A DNA stretch of 38,149 bases from Clostridia bacterium (GTDB lineage: Bacteria > Bacillota > Clostridia > Oscillospirales > CAG-272): positions 1 to 38,149 of the forward strand of contig JAFUMW010000164.1 of assembly GCA_017482465.1 (NCBI GenBank). The letters run 5' to 3'. The translations under genes were made by a program, and so were the position numbers. Shown one piece after another: positions 24,098 through 31,643 of the stretch. Under the pieces are notes generated by a model. That model was not told the DNA's origin. It was given only the letters and a program-made list of their open reading frames with translations, and did not search any database. Numbering within the stretch: the stretch's first letter is position 1; each line of letters starts with the position of its first letter.

Positions 24098-24871
24098 CTA
24101 CTTTTTTACAGTCAAAATTTGTCTTATCTTACTGGCGACACTCGATATAAATTCGGAATTGGTCGGTTTGCCGCGCGTACGGCTGACAGTATATCCGAAA
24201 CAGTCTCTTAAGACGTCAACGTCTCCTCTGTCCCACGATACTCCGATAGCATGTCGTATCTGTCTTTCAACAGCCGTACTCGATGTGTGATTTGCCTGTG
24301 CGACCTCGGGATAAAGAGACTTTGTTATATAATCAAGCAGATCCGGTCTTTCGATCACAGATGTTATCGCACAGTGAAGGTACTTATACCCTTTCAGACT
24401 CGGCGGTATGCCTATGCGCTTAAGAGCGTCGGACACACTTGTCTTCACATCCTTGGACGAATCATCAATATAAACTCCGCACCTTAAGCGTCTGAGCTCA
24501 TCTGAGTTACGCACAAGCATCATTACAAGATCAAAATCAAAAGGCTTTTTAAGCAACATCATAGGCGGAAGATCTCCGATCCTGCAAACGCTGTCACACA
24601 CTGCATCGTCTGAGGTCAGTATGATCTCAGTTCCCGCCGGATGCTTTTCCGGATTAGGAATGTTGTTAAGGATGATCTCAATATCCGCTTCGCTTATAAG
24701 CTTCTTGTCAACGACCACCACGCTGTAATATATCTCGCTCAAACAAGCGGCAATATCCTCGGCGTAGTAGATCATATCGACCTTGATATCACCGAACGGA
24801 TCAAGTCTTTCCGAAAACATACGGCAGACCGAAAGATCTGTGTCGGCGAGCAATACTCTTATTTTATCCAT
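24098..24871 (-). CDS. spo0A: Spo0A-type sporulation response regulator with divergent receiver
   Basis: Spo0A is the master regulator of sporulation entry. The 257-residue product ends with a nearly canonical DNA-binding domain: KGYKYLHCAITSV, then VERQIRHAIGVSWDRG, FGYTVSR and GKPTNSEFI (about 145-255). The receiver domain (1-120) keeps the phosphate-acceptor Asp (D55, VVVVDKKL), T86 and K109 (LLKKPFD). The usual second acidic residue (the DD pair) is Thr here (ADTD, 9-12), and the MPxLDG loop after the acceptor is absent. It lies 24 bases behind an isomerase gene, sharing its promoter. spoIVB, the frequent neighbour of spo0A, is not here. It could be the main Spo0A or a second divergent copy. 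Confidence 0.85.
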   Translation of the reverse strand: MDKIRVLLADTDLSVCRMFSERLDPFGDIKVDMIYYAEDIAACLSEIYYSVVVVDKKLISEADIEIILNNIPNPEKHPAGTEIILTSDDAVCDSVCRIGDLPPMMLLKKPFDFDLVMMLVRNSDELRRLRCGVYIDDSSKDVKTSVSDALKRIGIPPSLKGYKYLHCAITSVIERPDLLDYITKSLYPEVAQANHTSSTAVERQIRHAIGVSWDRGDVDVLRDCFGYTVSRTRGKPTNSEFISSVASKIRQILTVKK

Positions 24872-24895
24872 TATTCAAAATGTCTGTTGCGCTTT

Positions 24896-25651
24896 TTATG
24901 ATAAGTATATTTTCTTAAATGTTTCCAGACTTTCAATACTGTCTGTCGTCGGAATATATTCAAGTCCGCACGCACCCGTATAGCCCGCGTTATCGATCGC
25001 CTTGAATATGACCTTGTAATCGCTCTCGCCGAGCTGAAGCTCGTGGCGTCCGGGGTGTCCCGCGCTGTGCAGATGTGCGATACAGTCAAGGTTATTCGTA
25101 ACGCTCGGAATTATATTCCCCTCCATTATCTGTTGATGATAGATATCGTACACCACCTTTACAAGAGGATGGCCGACCTCGCGTATTATATCAAACGCTT
25201 CTCTCGAGCTCCAAAGGTAATATCCCGGGTGATTCACATACGTGTTGAGCGGCTCGATCATAACAGTGACTCCGCTTTCCTCAAGGATCGGACGTGCCTG
25301 CTTCAACGCTTGCACTATACTTTCATGCTGATACGCGCGTTCGACACCGGTGTCGTTTCCGACCTGTGTTATAAGACGCTTTACGCCCATTTTCTTTGCC
25401 GCCTCACAGCTTTCTCTGAGTCCATCGAGCCATTTTTCGCGCATATCGGGTGCAGTCATGTTAAACTCGGTAGTACACATGCTCATAAGCTCAACGCCCG
25501 TATCCTCACAAACCGCACGTACAGCATCAAGATCAAGATCTTTCCAATTATATGTTTCCGCTGCGTCAAATCCAAGCTTTTTTACAGTTCGTATAGCATC
25601 GGTAAAATCCATTTTTCTAAAGAAACATGGTATCGGTATACATATTCTCAT
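24896..25651 (-). CDS. Hydroxypyruvate isomerase-like TIM-barrel sugar isomerase/epimerase
   Basis: The 251-residue product belongs to the AP-endonuclease-2-like xylose isomerase barrels. Metal-ligand regions are visible: VMIEPLN (Glu), VVYDIYHQQIMEGN (Asp/His), GHPGRHELQLGE (His) and CGLEYIP (Glu). The GxPGRHExxxGE type motif matches hydroxypyruvate isomerases and related ketose 3-epimerases. GGAGG, 8 bases upstream, fixes the ATG; an in-frame GTG overlaps that site. It is the first gene of a two-gene unit with spo0A, an unexpected pairing. The true substrate is uncertain. Confidence 0.82.
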   Translation of the reverse strand: MRICIPIPCFFRKMDFTDAIRTVKKLGFDAAETYNWKDLDLDAVRAVCEDTGVELMSMCTTEFNMTAPDMREKWLDGLRESCEAAKKMGVKRLITQVGNDTGVERAYQHESIVQALKQARPILEESGVTVMIEPLNTYVNHPGYYLWSSREAFDIIREVGHPLVKVVYDIYHQQIMEGNIIPSVTNNLDCIAHLHSAGHPGRHELQLGESDYKVIFKAIDNAGYTGACGLEYIPTTDSIESLETFKKIYLS

Positions 25652-25683
25652 GGTTATTTCCTCCACAAAATCGTTCTTCCATA

Positions 25684-25712
25684 ATTATATTTGATTTTTA
25701 ATATTATGTCAA
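25684..25712 (-). promoter_or_regulatory. Perfect sigma-A promoter of the isomerase-spo0A unit
   Basis: On the minus strand TTGACA (25707-25712) and TATAAT (25684-25689) are exactly 17 bases apart. A predicted leader of about 25 bases precedes the isomerase start. Confidence 0.85.
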
Positions 25713-25757
25713 TATAAAAAAGCAAAAAGCACTCCAACGAGCATCATAAAGTAATGT

Positions 25758-25786
25758 TTGACAAATGCTTTGCGCTATGGTATACT
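25758..25786 (+). promoter_or_regulatory. Consensus extended sigma-A promoter of the DNA methyltransferase gene
   Basis: TTGACA (25758-25763) and TATACT (25781-25786) are 17 bases apart, with TGG before the -10 box. It lies inside a longer open frame that starts at 25754, which shows that the methyltransferase begins later, at 25826. Confidence 0.85.
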
Positions 25787-25825
25787 GGTTCGGGAAATAC
25801 AAACACGAGATTGCAGGAGAAAACA

Positions 25826-26749
25826 ATGCCGGACACAAAAGCAAGCAGAAACAAAACGATAGACACTCCATTGAGTGAAGGTGCAGCGTACTTAAGCCGC
25901 TGTATCACACTAACGCAAAGGCAACAGGATCTGTCTGCAGTAACAGATAAAACAATAAACGGCAACACACTTGAAGTATGCGGATTTTTGCCGGCAAAAA
26001 GTGTTGACCTTATAATCGCAGACCCGCCGTACAATCTAACAAAGAACTTCAATTCAACGACCTTTTCAAAGAAAAAAAGCAGCGATTACGAAGAATATAC
26101 CCGACAGTGGATAAGCAGGATCAAGCCGATTCTCAAGGATAACGGATCGATATACGTATGCTGTGACTGGGAAAGCAGTCTGATAATCGGCAGGGTCTTG
26201 GGGGAATTTTTCCATGTGCAAAACCGTATAACCTGGCAAAGAGAAAAGGGCAGAGGCGCGAAAGCAAACTGGAAAAACGGCATGGAGGACATTTGGTTTG
26301 CCACTAACGGCAGTGAGTATACTTTCAATCTTGAAGCCGTAAAGATCAGAAAAAAGGTCATTGCTCCCTACCGCGTTAACGGTAAACCCAAGGATTGGAC
26401 CGAGAGCGAAAACGGTAACTACCGTGATACATGTCCGTCAAATTTCTGGGATGATATAACGATACCGTTCTGGTCCATGCCTGAAAATACAGCTCATCCA
26501 ACACAAAAGCCCGAAAAATTGATCGCGAAGATCATACTTGCAAGCTCAAATGAAAACGATATTGTTTTTGATCCGTTTTTGGGTTCGGGCACAACAAGCG
26601 TAGTCGCCAAAAAGCTTGGACGGCACTATATCGGCATAGAGCTCGATCCGCAGTACTGTGTTTGGGCAGAGCAAAGGCTTGAGTCTGCCGAGATAAACAA
26701 AGAGATACAGGGCTTTTCAAGCGGAGTATTCAAAGAAAGAAATTCGTAA
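25826..26749 (+). CDS. Solitary beta-class DNA methyltransferase (DpnA-like)
   Basis: The 307-residue product transfers a methyl group from S-adenosylmethionine to an exocyclic amino group in DNA. DPPY (66-69) comes before FDPFLGSGTT (248-257), the order of beta-class N6-adenine/N4-cytosine enzymes. The intervening segment (about 95-215) should hold the recognition domain. HPTQKPEKL and YIGIELDPQY are further class motifs. AGGAG lies 6 bases before the ATG. No restriction endonuclease gene is adjacent on either side, so it is probably an orphan regulator-type or defence-remnant enzyme. The target site cannot be read from the sequence; N4-cytosine specificity remains possible. Confidence 0.88.
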   Translation: MPDTKASRNKTIDTPLSEGAAYLSRCITLTQRQQDLSAVTDKTINGNTLEVCGFLPAKSVDLIIADPPYNLTKNFNSTTFSKKKSSDYEEYTRQWISRIKPILKDNGSIYVCCDWESSLIIGRVLGEFFHVQNRITWQREKGRGAKANWKNGMEDIWFATNGSEYTFNLEAVKIRKKVIAPYRVNGKPKDWTESENGNYRDTCPSNFWDDITIPFWSMPENTAHPTQKPEKLIAKIILASSNENDIVFDPFLGSGTTSVVAKKLGRHYIGIELDPQYCVWAEQRLESAEINKEIQGFSSGVFKERNS

Positions 26750-26751
26750 AA

Positions 26752-26786
26752 AAAGGGCTGTTGTTATATTGCAACAGTCCATTTTT
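26752..26786. terminator. Bidirectional terminator between methyltransferase and EamA transporter genes
   Basis: GGGCTGTTG / CAACAGTCC (one wobble) closes a 7-base loop, with A-run and T-run flanks. It lies between two convergent genes and fits both. Confidence 0.88.
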
Positions 26787-26789
26787 GTT

Positions 26790-27662
26790 TTATTTCTTTC
26801 CCGATATTTCATTCCACAGCGTAAAGCCGAGTATGAGTACACCGCCGAGTGCCTGCGTAAGCGTGATCGGCTCTCCGAGCACCGCGACCGAAACGATCAC
26901 CGCAACAAGAGGATCTATGTAGCTGAGTATCGCAGCCTTTTGACCCGGCAACTCCTTGAGCGAGGAAAAATACATACAATATGCAACACCCGTGTGAACA
27001 AGTCCGAGCACAAGCAAGCATCCCCATCCCTTTGCATCAAGCGTTCCGAGATTTACTCCGCTCGTAAAGCCGACATAAGGCACAAGCACGATTATCGCGG
27101 CTATAAACTGCAAAAACGTACGGTGTATCCCTGTCACATTTTTTATAAACTTATTAAGCAGGACAACACTTGCGTAAAAGCATGCCGCGCCAAGTCCGAA
27201 AAGTATGCCTATAATATTTGCGTTCCCCGCACCGATATCTTGGACGCCGATCACGAGAACAAGACCGAGCGTTGAAAACAAAAAGCATATTATTTGCTTT
27301 GCCGTCAGCTTTTCCTTGAACAGAAACGGGCAGACCACCGTCACGATAACAGGTGCAAAATAATAGCTCAGCGTTGCTACAGACACCGTAGTGTACTTAT
27401 ACGCTTCAAACAAAAGTATCCAGTTTATACCCATGGCAATACCCGAGGCTAACAAAAGCGGCAGTTCTTTTCCGATCTTCGCAAAGGGTATCTTCTGCCT
27501 TGTTACAAGTAAAAATAAAGCTATAAGCAGAGCTGCGAGAATAGCACGGTAGAGTGCAAGCTCTCCGGAGGACACCGCGACGTTACGAACAAACGGCGCA
27601 AGCGTTCCGAATATAGCCATTGATATTACAAGCATTATGCGAGCAGATTTTGTTGAGTTCAT
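26790..27662 (-). CDS. EamA/DMT-superfamily metabolite transporter
   Basis: This 290-residue protein has about ten hydrophobic segments in two EamA repeats (about 5-135 and 150-285), the layout of drug/metabolite exporters. FGTLAPFVRN near the N terminus, YKYTTVSVATLSYYFAPV in the first repeat and LSYIDPLVAVIVSVAVLGE in the second are family landmarks. It probably exports an amino acid or other small metabolite across the cytoplasmic membrane. It lies upstream of nothing obvious; 63 bases separate its start from the end of murQ on the same strand. The substrate is unknown. Confidence 0.88.
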   Translation of the reverse strand: MNSTKSARIMLVISMAIFGTLAPFVRNVAVSSGELALYRAILAALLIALFLLVTRQKIPFAKIGKELPLLLASGIAMGINWILLFEAYKYTTVSVATLSYYFAPVIVTVVCPFLFKEKLTAKQIICFLFSTLGLVLVIGVQDIGAGNANIIGILFGLGAACFYASVVLLNKFIKNVTGIHRTFLQFIAAIIVLVPYVGFTSGVNLGTLDAKGWGCLLVLGLVHTGVAYCMYFSSLKELPGQKAAILSYIDPLVAVIVSVAVLGEPITLTQALGGVLILGFTLWNEISGKK

Positions 27663-27725
27663 ATTTTTATCCGTCCTACAGCAATATATCTATTATTTTA
27701 CATCACTGCAGGCACAATGTCAATA

Positions 27726-28544
27726 CTATTTATTTTCTGCCTCATACGCCGCTACCGCCTTGCGAATTACAAAATCGTTGGCTTCAAGAAGCGCAAGCGC
27801 CTTTTCCTCATCAACATCGCATATCGCTTCGACTATACCTATCATACGCTTTCTTAATTTTATGTTCGTCGGCTTGAGGTTTATCATCAAATTTTCATAC
27901 ACATGTCCGGTCTTTACCATCGCACAGGTAGTTATCATATTGAGCACCATTTTCTGTGAATTGCCCGCTTTCATACGCGTCGAGCCTGTGATGACCTCGG
28001 GACCGGTTATAACAACGATCGGTATATCCGCAATTTCCGCGATCTTGCATGGCTTATTATTTGAAAGCGATATCGTAACACAGCCCTTTTCCTTTGCAGT
28101 CAGCAATACCGAGCAGACATAGCTTGCGTTTCCTGACGCAGATATTCCCATAACTACATCGTTTGAGGTAATGTCAAGCGCAAGCAGATCGGCTCTTCCC
28201 GCCTCCGCAGAATCCTCGATCCCCTCAGCCGCTTTGAACACAGCGTCTCTGCCGCCCGCGTGAAGTGCAAGAACGGTATTGCAGTCAACACCGAAAGTAG
28301 GAGGGCACTCTGCGGCATCCGATACGGCGATGCGTCCCGACGTTCCTGCTCCCGCGTATATCAGCCTGCCGCCTTTCGCGAGAGCCGCGCTTACAGCCTC
28401 GACCGCCTTTTCGATACTTTCAATCGCGCCGTCTATCGCTTTTACAGAATTCATGTTTTCTTCGTTGATTATTTTTAACATCGACATCGTGTCCATACGG
28501 TCGATATGTGTGGTTTTGGGGTTTCTCTTTTCTGTAATGCTCAT
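27726..28544 (-). CDS. murQ: N-acetylmuramic acid 6-phosphate etherase
   Basis: MurQ cleaves the lactyl ether of MurNAc-6-phosphate to give GlcNAc-6-phosphate, a step in cell-wall sugar recovery. The 272-residue product has the SIS-type phosphosugar site GAGTSGR (65-71), the catalytic Glu in AECPPTFG (E79), MGISASGNASYV, and the C-terminal signature GSTRMKAGNSQKMVLNM. Its length is close to, slightly below, that of the usual enzyme. GGAGA lies 5 bases before the chosen ATG; an open frame 14 codons longer overlaps that site. The upstream HTH-kinase fusion gene, on the same strand, would provide the phosphorylated substrate. Confidence 0.95.
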   Translation of the reverse strand: MSITEKRNPKTTHIDRMDTMSMLKIINEENMNSVKAIDGAIESIEKAVEAVSAALAKGGRLIYAGAGTSGRIAVSDAAECPPTFGVDCNTVLALHAGGRDAVFKAAEGIEDSAEAGRADLLALDITSNDVVMGISASGNASYVCSVLLTAKEKGCVTISLSNNKPCKIAEIADIPIVVITGPEVITGSTRMKAGNSQKMVLNMITTCAMVKTGHVYENLMINLKPTNIKLRKRMIGIVEAICDVDEEKALALLEANDFVIRKAVAAYEAENK

Positions 28545-28673
28545 AATAATCTCCGTTTTTCTGCCAAGCATCGGTACGAAATACACATTAATATCCTCTG
28601 TACCTCACTTTGTTCGGGCGTGAAATAATCCGCTTCAAGCATTCTGCAAATTATACTTTCACGCTATTTCCTT

Positions 28674-29825
28674 TTATTTATCAGCTGTGTAATTTCTGAA
28701 GTTTTCGTCGAACGTGTCGGCATCGACCTCGATCTTGCTTATATTCATGCATTTGAGGCATGCTCCGTATATCTGCGGAAACTCGGGGAACATAAGCTTT
28801 AATCCCTTTTCAAGCTTCGGATATATCATAGATTCGAGCACCTCCCGGTGCGAGGTGATACCGCCTGAGATCACAACTTCATTTCCGCAATCATATTTCT
28901 TGTATGCGTGGTTGACAAGGAATGCGATGCGGTCGGTGGTCTTTCTGATTATCTCCTTTGCTACCTTGTCACCCTTACTGTGTGCGTCAAACACCAGTCT
29001 TGAAAAAGAAGCTATGTAATCTCTTCCCTTGGAGTATATCATATCAAAGCTTTCCATAATGTCGCCTCCGATACGTTCGCGTACCGCGTCTGTCAGATAC
29101 GATGCCGGTGCAAATCCGTTTTCGTACTCGAGCGCGGCACATATAGCGTCGCGGCCGATATCAAAGCCGCTTCCCGCCTTGTCAAAAATATATCCCCAGC
29201 CGCCTATACGGTGAAGCTCGTTACCGTCGTTTGCATAAACTACCGAGCCTGTTCCGCATATGACCGCTATCGAACGCTCAAGTCCTCGCACACTGTTGAT
29301 AACACAGTGTATGTCCGACTCCACCGACACCGATGCCTGCGGATAGTTCTTCTTTATCTCTTTAGCAAGCCTTTCGCTGTTCTGTTTGAGTGCACAGCCT
29401 GCGACACCGGCAAATATTCCGCAAAGCGCGCCCTTGTTGGTGTGCAAAAGATCTATTCCTTGAAGCAAGGTAGAGACCGCGTTGTCAAGTCCGACCAGAT
29501 TGGGATTTGTTCCGCCGAGCAGAACGCGGCCAAGTATCTTTCCGTTTTCATCAAAGTGTATGAATTCTGTCTTTGTACCGCCGCCGTCGATCGCTATCAT
29601 GGTCTTATTTTCGCGGGACGAGCTTCGAAGCAGGGCGTCCACACTGACACCGAAAATGTCGGCGATCTCGCACAAATTATCAAGCTCGGGTACAGAAAGT
29701 CCGTTTTCCCATTTTGATATGGTCTGCGCTGTCACGTACAGTCTGCCCGCCAACTGTGACTGTGTCATTTTATTCTGCTTACGGTGAATTTTTATGTTTT
29801 CTGCAAGTACACGGTTTTCAAACAT
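28674..29825 (-). CDS. XRE helix-turn-helix fused to a BadF/BcrA-type amino-sugar kinase
   Basis: Residues 8-65 form a Cro/C1-type DNA-binding domain (MTQSQLAGRLYVTAQTISKWENG). Residues 75-383 form an ASKHA-fold kinase of the BadF/BadG/BcrA family, beginning with the phosphate-1 motif AIDGGGTKTEF and including ICGTGSVVYA and GGWGYIFDKAGSGFDIG. Related clostridial kinases next to murQ phosphorylate MurNAc and GlcNAc. Here murQ lies 129 bases downstream on the same strand, so a role in muropeptide recycling is likely. The fusion suggests a kinase that senses its own substrate and controls transcription, perhaps of itself. A perfect palindrome covers the -35 box of its promoter. AAGG precedes the ATG. 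Confidence 0.88.
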   Translation of the reverse strand: MFENRVLAENIKIHRKQNKMTQSQLAGRLYVTAQTISKWENGLSVPELDNLCEIADIFGVSVDALLRSSSRENKTMIAIDGGGTKTEFIHFDENGKILGRVLLGGTNPNLVGLDNAVSTLLQGIDLLHTNKGALCGIFAGVAGCALKQNSERLAKEIKKNYPQASVSVESDIHCVINSVRGLERSIAVICGTGSVVYANDGNELHRIGGWGYIFDKAGSGFDIGRDAICAALEYENGFAPASYLTDAVRERIGGDIMESFDMIYSKGRDYIASFSRLVFDAHSKGDKVAKEIIRKTTDRIAFLVNHAYKKYDCGNEVVISGGITSHREVLESMIYPKLEKGLKLMFPEFPQIYGACLKCMNISKIEVDADTFDENFRNYTADK

Positions 29826-29856
29826 ATCAAGCCTTCCCCATAGTTTATTTATTTTG

Positions 29857-29885
29857 ATTATACACTATAACAATATTTTTTGCAA
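29857..29885 (-). promoter_or_regulatory. Sigma-A promoter of the HTH-kinase gene
   Basis: On the minus strand TTGCAA (29880-29885) and TATAAT (29857-29862) are 17 bases apart. Its -35 box and most of its spacer lie within the palindromic operator-like site. Confidence 0.75.
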
Positions 29886-29894
29886 TATTGTTAT
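29867..29894. promoter_or_regulatory. Palindromic operator-like site on the HTH-kinase promoter
   Basis: ATAACAATATT and its exact inverse AATATTGTTAT are separated by 6 bases. The position over the -35 box is typical for repression. The dimeric XRE domain of the gene product is the obvious candidate to bind here (inference). Confidence 0.7.
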
Positions 29895-29903
29895 CAAACA
29901 CAT

Positions 29904-29940
29904 CGGCGCAAATATCAACCTTGAGTTGATATTTGCGCCG
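29904..29940. repeat. Perfect 15-bp inverted repeat (hairpin)
   Basis: CGGCGCAAATATCAA and its exact inverse are separated by 7 bases. There is no T-run directly after either side. A second, shorter hairpin (GCTCGC / GCGAGC, 29949-29966) lies beside it. Together they probably insulate the 29991 gene from the kinase gene, but a DNA-binding site is possible. Confidence 0.6.
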
Positions 29941-29990
29941 AAAGTACAGCTCGCCGAGAAGCGAGCCGTTTCTTTTTTCTGACAGAGCCG

Positions 29991-30161
29991 TCATATCACG
30001 GTATACTCAAACATTTCGCAGTGTAATCTTGTGCCTATATCGATCCCCGGAGGAAGCAGTGCCATTGCTATAAACAGATCGTCGTCCGCCGTCTTGCCGT
30101 CCTCGCGCAGATATGCGTATTCACCCTCGATCTTTACCACAGTGTAGTTTTTCGGTTCCAT
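29991..30161 (-). CDS. Small acidic orphan protein (56 residues)
   Basis: The product starts MEPKNYTVVKIEGEYAYL and ends MFEYTVI. It looks like a single small beta-barrel and has a general likeness to DUF3006-type proteins (IEGxYAxL), but I do not recognise it securely. GAGAGGG lies just before the chosen ATG. A consensus promoter 32 bases further upstream lies inside the longer open frame, ruling out an earlier start. It follows an FAD/Rieske oxidoreductase on the same strand but has its own promoter. No function can be assigned. Confidence 0.7.
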   Translation of the reverse strand: MEPKNYTVVKIEGEYAYLREDGKTADDDLFIAMALLPPGIDIGTRLHCEMFEYTVI

Positions 30162-30192
30162 ATTACCCTCTCTGATACTGTATTTTAACCAT

Positions 30193-30221
30193 AGTATAAC
30201 ACGACAGGCATTTGATGTCAA
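30193..30221 (-). promoter_or_regulatory. Consensus extended sigma-A promoter of the small orphan gene
   Basis: On the minus strand TTGACA (30216-30221) and TATACT (30193-30198) are 17 bases apart, with TGT before the -10 box. It gives a short leader of about 25 bases. Confidence 0.85.
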
Positions 30222-30233
30222 GAAAACAAAGTC

Positions 30234-31538
30234 TTATTTAACGTCAAGATAACCATTTGCGGGATTTTCAAGAAGCTTTCCGCTTTCTGAAAAGCGCGAT
30301 CCATGGCAGGCACAGTCCCACGAGTGCTCGTCTCTGTTATATTTGAGCGCACACCCGAGATGCGGACATCTTTTTTCGGATACAGTCAGCAAATTTTTTG
30401 TTGTTTCAAAGCCGTTTACAAGCAACTGTGGCTTGACCATACTTCTTGACGGTGTAAATACCCTCGAATATTCATTATCCTTGCCCGTGACCGCGTCCGT
30501 AAGCATCATCGCCGAAAGCATCGCGCCGGTCATTCCCCATTTATTAAAGCCGCTCGCTGTATACAGCTCGTGTGTACTTGCACTGTAGCGTCCGATATAC
30601 GGTACACCGTCAAGACTCATACAATCCTGCGCTGACCAGAAATATCTTTCCTGCGACTTTGGGTAGTGCATCTTTGCATAATTGCGTAACTCATTCCAAT
30701 TGCCGCCGTTCTTGCCCGTACGGTGTCCTCCGCCGCCCAAAAGCAAAAGCTTTCCATAATTTCTAAACGACAACCCCGTTTTTTCATCGTCAACATACAT
30801 ACCGTTAACATCGGCGGCGTTTTCGAGTGCTATCACATATGAGCGGTGTTGATAAAGCTTGAGAAAATACGAGCCGTGCTTGTTTATAAACGGAAAATGT
30901 GTTGTTACTATTACCTTTTGAGCGCTGATCCTTGCCTTATCTGTGACAGCGGTATTTTTTATCATTTCACGAACATGAGTGTTTTCGTATATTTTGAGAT
31001 CACGGGCGATAACTGCAAGAAATTTTAACACGTTGAATTGAGCCTGAGCCTTAAACCTCACAGCACCGACCGTTTTGTGAGGCAGAGGCAGGTCGCGGCA
31101 AAGATCGGCATTATACCCGATCTTTGCAAGTGCTTCAAGCTCGCATTCGAGCTTCTTTCCGTTATCGACCGAGTAAACATAATTGTCTTTTAATTCATAG
31201 TCGCAGTCAATGCCGCCGCACAGTTTTCCATACTTTTCAAACGCCTCTTTATTTGCCTGCAGGTACATTTTTGCAATATCAGCCCCTCGGCTTTTAAGTA
31301 TCTTGTTATATATAAGTCCATGCTGATACGTAATTTTTCCTGTAGTATTGTGTGTAGTTCCGCCACAAATACGTTCCTTTTCAACAAGCACACATCCGAC
31401 ACCTGCTTCTTTGAGAAAGTATGCGCTTAATAAACCGGTGATCCCTCCGCCGATTATCAGCACCTCAGTTTTTATATCCTCTTTTAATTCGTCAAACGCC
31501 GGAAGCTCTGCCGACGCGTCCCATATAGATCTGTTCAT
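30234..31538 (-). CDS. FAD-dependent oxidoreductase with C-terminal Rieske domain
   Basis: The 434-residue product begins with a DAO-type FAD domain: VLIIGGGITGLLSAYFL (26-42, GxGxxG at 30-35) and VEKERICGGTT. The C-terminal 45 residues are a Rieske [2Fe-2S] domain with ligands C391, H393, C409 and H412 (CPHLGC and CACHGSRF). This two-domain type is known in Firmicutes and Actinobacteria, but its substrate is not settled. It has no signal peptide, so both the cofactor and the cluster sit in the cytoplasm. GAGG lies about 9 bases before the ATG. It is the only evident redox enzyme in this part of the window. Confidence 0.88.
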   Translation of the reverse strand: MNRSIWDASAELPAFDELKEDIKTEVLIIGGGITGLLSAYFLKEAGVGCVLVEKERICGGTTHNTTGKITYQHGLIYNKILKSRGADIAKMYLQANKEAFEKYGKLCGGIDCDYELKDNYVYSVDNGKKLECELEALAKIGYNADLCRDLPLPHKTVGAVRFKAQAQFNVLKFLAVIARDLKIYENTHVREMIKNTAVTDKARISAQKVIVTTHFPFINKHGSYFLKLYQHRSYVIALENAADVNGMYVDDEKTGLSFRNYGKLLLLGGGGHRTGKNGGNWNELRNYAKMHYPKSQERYFWSAQDCMSLDGVPYIGRYSASTHELYTASGFNKWGMTGAMLSAMMLTDAVTGKDNEYSRVFTPSRSMVKPQLLVNGFETTKNLLTVSEKRCPHLGCALKYNRDEHSWDCACHGSRFSESGKLLENPANGYLDVK

Positions 31539-31605
31539 TCTACCGTCCTCACATCGTTTTTATATAGTATTTTATGATTTTGATAAAAATATGCACACAT
31601 ATCAA

Positions 31606-31643
31606 CAAAGCGCTCCGACATTTCTGTCAGAGCGCCTTGTTTT
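31606..31643. terminator. Hairpin at the 3' end of the glycosylase gene
   Basis: An imperfect stem (AAAGCGCTCCGACA / TGTCAGAGCGCCTT) with a 4-base loop lies directly behind the deoxyinosine glycosylase stop codon. T-rich sequence follows on the plus side (TTGTTTTAC); on the minus side it reads TTTGTTGATATG. It is a probable but not ideal terminator. Confidence 0.6.
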
